From Thermoanaerobaculales bacterium (GTDB lineage Bacteria > Acidobacteriota > Thermoanaerobaculia > Thermoanaerobaculales > Sulfomarinibacteraceae), in contig DAOPQC010000001.1 of NCBI GenBank assembly GCA_035358815.1, forward strand, positions 284,561 through 348,560: a stretch of 64,000 bases of DNA. The letters are read 5' to 3'. This document shows positions 60,342 to 64,000 of the stretch, one piece after another (the first letter of the stretch is position 1; each line of letters begins with the position of its first letter). Position numbers and translations under genes: made by a program. The notes below the pieces were generated by a model. That model worked only from the letters and a program-made list of their open reading frames with translations. It was not told the DNA's origin and made no database searches.

Positions 60342-61952
60342 ATGACGAGGACCACGCTCCTTCTCGCCGCCGCCGTGACCTTGGCCTCACCGGCGCTGCT
60401 CGCCGGCGGCCCGGTCGGGCCGGCGGCAGCCGGCCCCGGCCGAATGCCGCCCCAGTCCACGGAGCGGATCGACCAGCCCCCGGTGCCCGACCCCGAGGCC
60501 GCCGCCAAGCTCGGCCCGCCGGCGAAGGTCGAGCGCAACGGTTTCGTCAGCGTCCAGGTCAACGTCGCGGCCGACGGCAGCAACATCGTCGGCGATGCGG
60601 CCAACGAGCCCTCGATCGCCGTCGATCCCAACGCCCCGCTCCGGATTGCGATCGGCTGGCGGCAGTTCGACAGCATCGCCTCGAACTTCCGCGAGGCCGG
60701 CTCGAGCTGGAGCGCCGACGGCGGCCGCAGCTGGGCCGAGCGGGAGACCCTCGACGACGGCGTCTTCCGCTCCGATCCCGTCCTCGCCTCCGACGCGGAA
60801 GGGCGCTTCTACTACTACAGCCTGGTGTCGCGGCCCGAGATCTTCTGCGACATGTTCATCTCCGAGGACTGGGGCGAGAGCTGGCTCGGGCCGATCCCGG
60901 CCTACGGCGGCGACAAGGCGTGGTTCGCCATCGACTCGACCGGCGGGCCTGGCCACGGCAGCCTCTACCTCGCTTGGGCCCAGGCCAGCAACCAGTTCGG
61001 GATCCGGACCTTCATCCGCAGCTTCGACGGCGGGCTCAGCTACACCGAGCCGCTCGCCACCACGCCGACCCCCACCTGGGGCACGCTCACGGTCGGCACC
61101 GAGGGCGAGCTGTACATCGCCGGCAACGCCAACTACGACTACGACCGGTTCGTGGTCAAGCGCTCCTTCGACGCCTCCGATCCGGGGGCTTCGCCCGACT
61201 TCGACACCTTCTTCGTCGATCTCGGTGGCGCCCAGGGGTACGGCGGCAGCTCCGGCTCGTCGCCGAACCCGGTCGGGCTCATCGGCCAGGTGTGGATCGC
61301 CTCCGACCACTCCGACGGCCCCAATCGGGGCGACCTCTACCTGGCGTCGTCGGTCAATCCACCAGGGCCCGACCCTCACGATGTCCACTTCGCACGCTCG
61401 ACCGACGGTGGCGCGAGCTGGAGCGAGCCGGTGAGGATCCACCCCGACGACCGGAATGTCTGGCAGTGGTTCGCGACCATGTCGATCGCCCCCGATGGCC
61501 GGCTCGATGTGGTCTGGATCGAGTCGCTCGAGCCCTACCCACCCAATGTCGGCGAGCTCTACTACACGACGTCGTACGACGGCGGCTGGAGCTGGGCGCC
61601 GCCGGTCGCGATCACGCCGCCCTTCGACAGCTGGGTCGGGTGGCCGCAGCAGGAGAAGCTCGGCGATTACTACCACATGGTCTCCGACCTGGTGGGCGCG
61701 GACCTCGCGTACGCGGCGACCTTCAACGGCGAGCAGGACATCTACTACCTGCGGATCGGCGACACCGACTGCAATGGCAACGGGTTCGGCGACAGCGACG
61801 ATCTCGCCGCCGGGCTCGCCGACTGCAACGGCAACCAGCTGATCGACCGCTGCGAGATCGCGGCCGGCACCGTGGACGATCTCGACGGCGACGGGGCCAT
61901 CGACTCCTGCCGCCTGCCCCCACGACGGCCCGGCGGGCGGCTCGTCCCCTGA
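60342..61952 (+). CDS. secreted BNR/Asp-box repeat protein with Ca-binding tail
   Basis: 536 residues with a signal peptide (~1-22). Five Asp-box motifs of S-x-D-G-G-x-S-W type are spread through ~110-440 (SADGGRSW, SEDWGESW, SFDGGLSY, STDGGASW, SYDGGWSW), predicting a sialidase-like beta-propeller. Sialidase catalytic Arg triads are not evident, so enzymatic activity is unproven. The tail (~470-520) has DTDCNGNGFGDSDD and DCNGNQLIDRCEI, cysteine-bearing EF-hand-like loops common in secreted proteins of Planctomycetes and Acidobacteria. GGAAGGGGG gives the RBS. Confidence 0.83.
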   Translation: MTRTTLLLAAAVTLASPALLAGGPVGPAAAGPGRMPPQSTERIDQPPVPDPEAAAKLGPPAKVERNGFVSVQVNVAADGSNIVGDAANEPSIAVDPNAPLRIAIGWRQFDSIASNFREAGSSWSADGGRSWAERETLDDGVFRSDPVLASDAEGRFYYYSLVSRPEIFCDMFISEDWGESWLGPIPAYGGDKAWFAIDSTGGPGHGSLYLAWAQASNQFGIRTFIRSFDGGLSYTEPLATTPTPTWGTLTVGTEGELYIAGNANYDYDRFVVKRSFDASDPGASPDFDTFFVDLGGAQGYGGSSGSSPNPVGLIGQVWIASDHSDGPNRGDLYLASSVNPPGPDPHDVHFARSTDGGASWSEPVRIHPDDRNVWQWFATMSIAPDGRLDVVWIESLEPYPPNVGELYYTTSYDGGWSWAPPVAITPPFDSWVGWPQQEKLGDYYHMVSDLVGADLAYAATFNGEQDIYYLRIGDTDCNGNGFGDSDDLAAGLADCNGNQLIDRCEIAAGTVDDLDGDGAIDSCRLPPRRPGGRLVP

Positions 61953-62083
61953 CCGCCCCTCGCGGCGACCGGCCGGGCCGGCCTGCGCTCCCGGCGGCCG
62001 GGCTGCGTACTTTCCGGCTGGGGTCCGGGAACAGACAGTAGGACCCCGGGCACGGGCGGCCCGGAGCGGAGGGACTGCGGGCG

Positions 62084-62815
62084 ATGAGCGATGGCCGGCG
62101 GACCGTTCTCGTGATTCCAGGCGACCGGGCCGGGGAGACTGATCTGATGCGGCTGCTGATGCCGCTGCTGGTGCCCTTGGGGTGCTCGACCGAGCTCTCG
62201 TCCGAGGGGTACGGGGTCACCGCGATCGTCGAGCGGAGGCAGTACGACCTCGTCGTGGTCTCCTTCCCGATCGGGGAGCCGCCGCTGCCGGCGCTGCTCA
62301 AGTCGATGCGCTGGAAGCAATCGGCCTGCCGGCGCACGCCCCTCCTGGTCGTGTCCAGCCGCGAGCAGCGGCAGCAAGCCGACGAGCTCGTCAACCGCGG
62401 CGTCAACCGGGTCGTCAATCGCGACGCCACCGACTGGGAGCTCGACAGCGTGCTCCGCGAGCTGCTGGCGGTCGAGCCGCGGGTCCGCTACACCACGCTG
62501 GTCAAGGTTGAGCTGCCCCACGGCCGGCGCACCGAGTACACCCTTGCCCAGCTCGACAACCTGTCGACCAGCGGCATGCTGATCCGCGGCCACGACGACG
62601 TCGAGGTCGGGGCGCCGATGCCGTTCGAGATGCCGCTGTCGGGCGATCCGACGCCGATCCGAGGCGTCGCCGAGGTGGTCCGGCCGACGACCCGCGAGCG
62701 GGAGGGGCTGGTCGGCTTCGCCGCCCGCTTCGTCCGCATCGACGGCGACGGCGCCGACCGGCTCGCGCGCTTCGTCCGTCAACGGATGGCGGACCTCGAG
62801 GGCAGCCGGGTATAG
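62084..62815 (+). CDS. degenerate receiver domain plus PilZ domain protein
   Basis: 243 residues. The N-terminal ~130 residues look like a response-regulator receiver (RTVLVIPGDRAGETDLMRLL, YDLVVVSFP, LLVVSS), but the phosphoacceptor Asp is Ser and the N-terminal acidic pair is missing. The C-terminal ~110 residues resemble PilZ: NLSTSGMLIRG is the N-x-S-x-x-G motif, with Arg residues upstream (PRVRYTTLVKVE). It may sense c-di-GMP. Only one clear basic residue of the RxxxR motif is seen, so binding is uncertain. Its stop overlaps the -10 of the next gene. Confidence 0.75.
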   Translation: MSDGRRTVLVIPGDRAGETDLMRLLMPLLVPLGCSTELSSEGYGVTAIVERRQYDLVVVSFPIGEPPLPALLKSMRWKQSACRRTPLLVVSSREQRQQADELVNRGVNRVVNRDATDWELDSVLRELLAVEPRVRYTTLVKVELPHGRRTEYTLAQLDNLSTSGMLIRGHDDVEVGAPMPFEMPLSGDPTPIRGVAEVVRPTTREREGLVGFAARFVRIDGDGADRLARFVRQRMADLEGSRV

Positions 62816-62816
62816 T
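62811..62816 (+). promoter_or_regulatory. -10 TATAGT overlapping the upstream stop codon
   Basis: TATAGT contains the TAG stop of the PilZ gene and lies 32 bp before GTG 62849. Confidence 0.5.
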
Positions 62817-62848
62817 GGGCCCGCCGCGGCTGCGGCGACGGGAGACCG

Positions 62849-63571
62849 GTGGGGCCGCTCGCGATCCTCTTCGACCTCGACGACACGCTGCTCGCCAACC
62901 CGATGGGCACCTTCGTGCCGGCCTACTTCCGGGCCCTCACCGAGCACCTGGCGGGCGAGCTGCCGCCGCGCCTGCTCGTCGACCAGCTGCTCGCGGCGAC
63001 CCGCGCCATGGACGACAACCGTGATCCGGCGCGGACCAACGAGCAGGCCTTCGCCGATGCCTTCTTCCCCGGCCTCGGCCGCGATCCGGCCGAGCTGGGG
63101 CCGCTGTTCGAGCGCTTCTACCGAGACGCCTTCCCCGGGCTGCGCAGCCTGACCGCGCCGGTGCCCGGCGCCCTCGAGACGGTCCGCTGGGCGCTCGCCG
63201 GCGGCCGCCAGGTGGCGATCGCCACCAACCCGCTGTTTCCCAGGACCGCGATCCTGCAGCGGATGGAGTGGGCCGGGCTGACTCTCGATGAGCTGCCGAT
63301 CGGCCTCGTCACCAGCTACGAGGACATGCACGCCACCAAGGTGCGTCCGGCCTACTACGCAGAGGTCGCCGAGCGGCTGGGCCGCCGGCCCGAGGAGTGC
63401 GTGATGGTCGGCGACAACTGGCTGTGGGACGTCGTGCACTCGACGGCGGCGGGGATGGCGGCCTGGTGGATCGCTCCGCCCGAGGCTGTTGCGCCCGACC
63501 CGGACCTCGAGATCCTCGGCCAGGGCTCGCTGGCGAACTTCCTCGCCTTCGCCAGGCGGGAGTGGGGGTAG
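62849..63571 (+). CDS. HAD-superfamily hydrolase
   Basis: 240 residues. Motif I is FDLDDTLLANPMG with nucleophile D9 and acid D11. Motif II is the Thr in IATNPLFP, motif III a Lys in ATKVRPAYY, motif IV GDNWLWDVV. A helical cap (~15-95) precedes the core, as in subfamily I phosphatases. It dephosphorylates a small metabolite; the substrate cannot be told. GTG 62849 has GGGAGA upstream. Confidence 0.85.
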   Translation: MGPLAILFDLDDTLLANPMGTFVPAYFRALTEHLAGELPPRLLVDQLLAATRAMDDNRDPARTNEQAFADAFFPGLGRDPAELGPLFERFYRDAFPGLRSLTAPVPGALETVRWALAGGRQVAIATNPLFPRTAILQRMEWAGLTLDELPIGLVTSYEDMHATKVRPAYYAEVAERLGRRPEECVMVGDNWLWDVVHSTAAGMAAWWIAPPEAVAPDPDLEILGQGSLANFLAFARREWG

Positions 63572-63620
63572 GGCTCAGCCGGTCCGAGGGACGGCTGCGC
63601 CTTCACCGTACACGTTCCCG

Positions 63621-63701
63621 TTCCCGATCCCGTTCCCGAAATGACCAAGCAGGGCCGGGGCAAACCCGGGAACGGGAACGGGCACGGGAGCGGGAACGGG
63701 T
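63621..63701. repeat. opposed GTTCCC and GGGAAC arrays, potential giant hairpin
   Basis: A C-rich array (63621-63640) and a G-rich array (63665-63700) are complementary over about 20-25 bp with a ~25 nt loop. They fill the gap between the HAD gene and the response regulator. Confidence 0.85.
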
Positions 63702-63740
63702 TTCGAGGCCCCCTCGCGGGCGGCGGCAGGTGGAACCGGC

Positions 63741-63770
63741 TTGACCCGCGCCCCCCGAACGCGTGAAACT
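63741..63770 (+). promoter_or_regulatory. promoter TTGACC-18-GAAACT, leaderless start
   Basis: -35 TTGACC, an 18 bp spacer and weak -10 GAAACT, then six bases (CCCGTC) and ATG 63777. Confidence 0.45.
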
Positions 63771-63776
63771 CCCGTC

Positions 63777-64000
63777 ATGAACGAGCTGATCCTGATCGTC
63801 GACGACGAAGAGGGCATCCTGGTCGCGCTCGCCAACATCCTCCGCGACGAGGGGTTCCGGACCATCGCCACGACCCGCGGCGAGGAGGCCCTCGAGCTGT
63901 ACCGGATGCAGCGGCCGGACGCGGTGTTCCTCGACATCTGGCTGCCCGACCGCGACGGCCTGGAGACGCTGCAGGCGCTGCGGGAGCTCGACCCCGGCGC
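63777..64000 (+). CDS. response regulator (partial, NtrC-like receiver)
   Basis: The first 74 residues are seen before the window ends. The receiver has D9/D10/E11, phosphoacceptor D53 in VFLDIWLP and the start of the following alpha helix. LDIWLPDRDG is typical of NtrC/NtrX-type regulators, but the output domain is outside the window. There is no RBS; the promoter hexamer lies six bases upstream. Confidence 0.88.
   Translation, partial: MNELILIVDDEEGILVALANILRDEGFRTIATTRGEEALELYRMQRPDAVFLDIWLPDRDGLETLQALRELDPG

Overview
The window is about 70% G+C by eye, densely coded on both strands and free of rRNA, tRNA, CRISPR arrays or intact transposases. Gene content suggests a heterotrophic Gram-negative member of the Acidobacteriota or a close neighbour. 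The evidence is a Ser/Thr kinase fused to a Tol-type propeller, lipoproteins with TPR or phosphatase-like domains, tricorn and M1 peptidases, a BNR-repeat secreted protein with a calcium-binding tail, and a TolC-type efflux system that implies an outer membrane. The taxonomic placement is inference from gene content, not from a phylogenetic marker.

Layout. 1-437: tandem repeats only. 438-10716 (plus): prfB with its programmed +1 frameshift, rocD, ettA, a phosphatase-like TPR lipoprotein, an overlapping histidine kinase/response regulator pair, a membrane protein and a TPR protein. 10768-16625: plsC, a Mesh1-like alarmone hydrolase, two exported proteins and an M1-type metallopeptidase. 16717-17195: REP-like tandem repeats ending at a kinase gene reduced to its N-terminus, followed by a lipoprotein and an intact kinase. 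20789-26397: di-haem peroxidase, a KamA-like aminomutase, CBS/cysteine synthase, a Nudix hydrolase and MazG. 26394-30194: glycosyltransferase/flippase-like pair and two membrane-associated proteins. 30748-33560: alanine dehydrogenase-like enzyme, CoA-transferase and [2Fe-2S] ferredoxin. 33949-41006 (minus): seven-gene TetR-controlled efflux operon related to cecR-ybhGFSR. 41379-50212: tricorn protease, then divergently a 1372-residue PPDK-type dikinase lacking the PEP domain, followed at once by a divergent GAPDH. 50612-63571: M23 peptidase, a triplicated-domain protein, dienelactone hydrolase, RidA, an orphan AmmeMemoRadiSam radical SAM enzyme, fumarylacetoacetase plus an unknown partner, a phosphodiesterase-like lipoprotein, a BNR protein, a degenerate receiver-PilZ protein and a HAD phosphatase. 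The window ends inside a response regulator.

Two themes stand out. First, several intergenic gaps carry composite repeats. These combine 8-10 bp GGATCTGG arrays, hexanucleotide arrays (GGGAAC family, G-quadruplex capable) that often face each other, and in three cases a ~90 bp palindromic element (R1). The left edges follow stop codons and the right edges run into promoters. Second, many genes have a -10 hexamer only 6-9 bp before the start codon, with no Shine-Dalgarno sequence between, which predicts frequent leaderless transcription.

The most unusual coding system is the dikinase/GAPDH pair at 44845-50212. A PPDK ATP-grasp and phosphohistidine domain are attached to about 870 residues of unrecognised sequence instead of the PEP/pyruvate barrel, so its phosphoryl acceptor is unknown.
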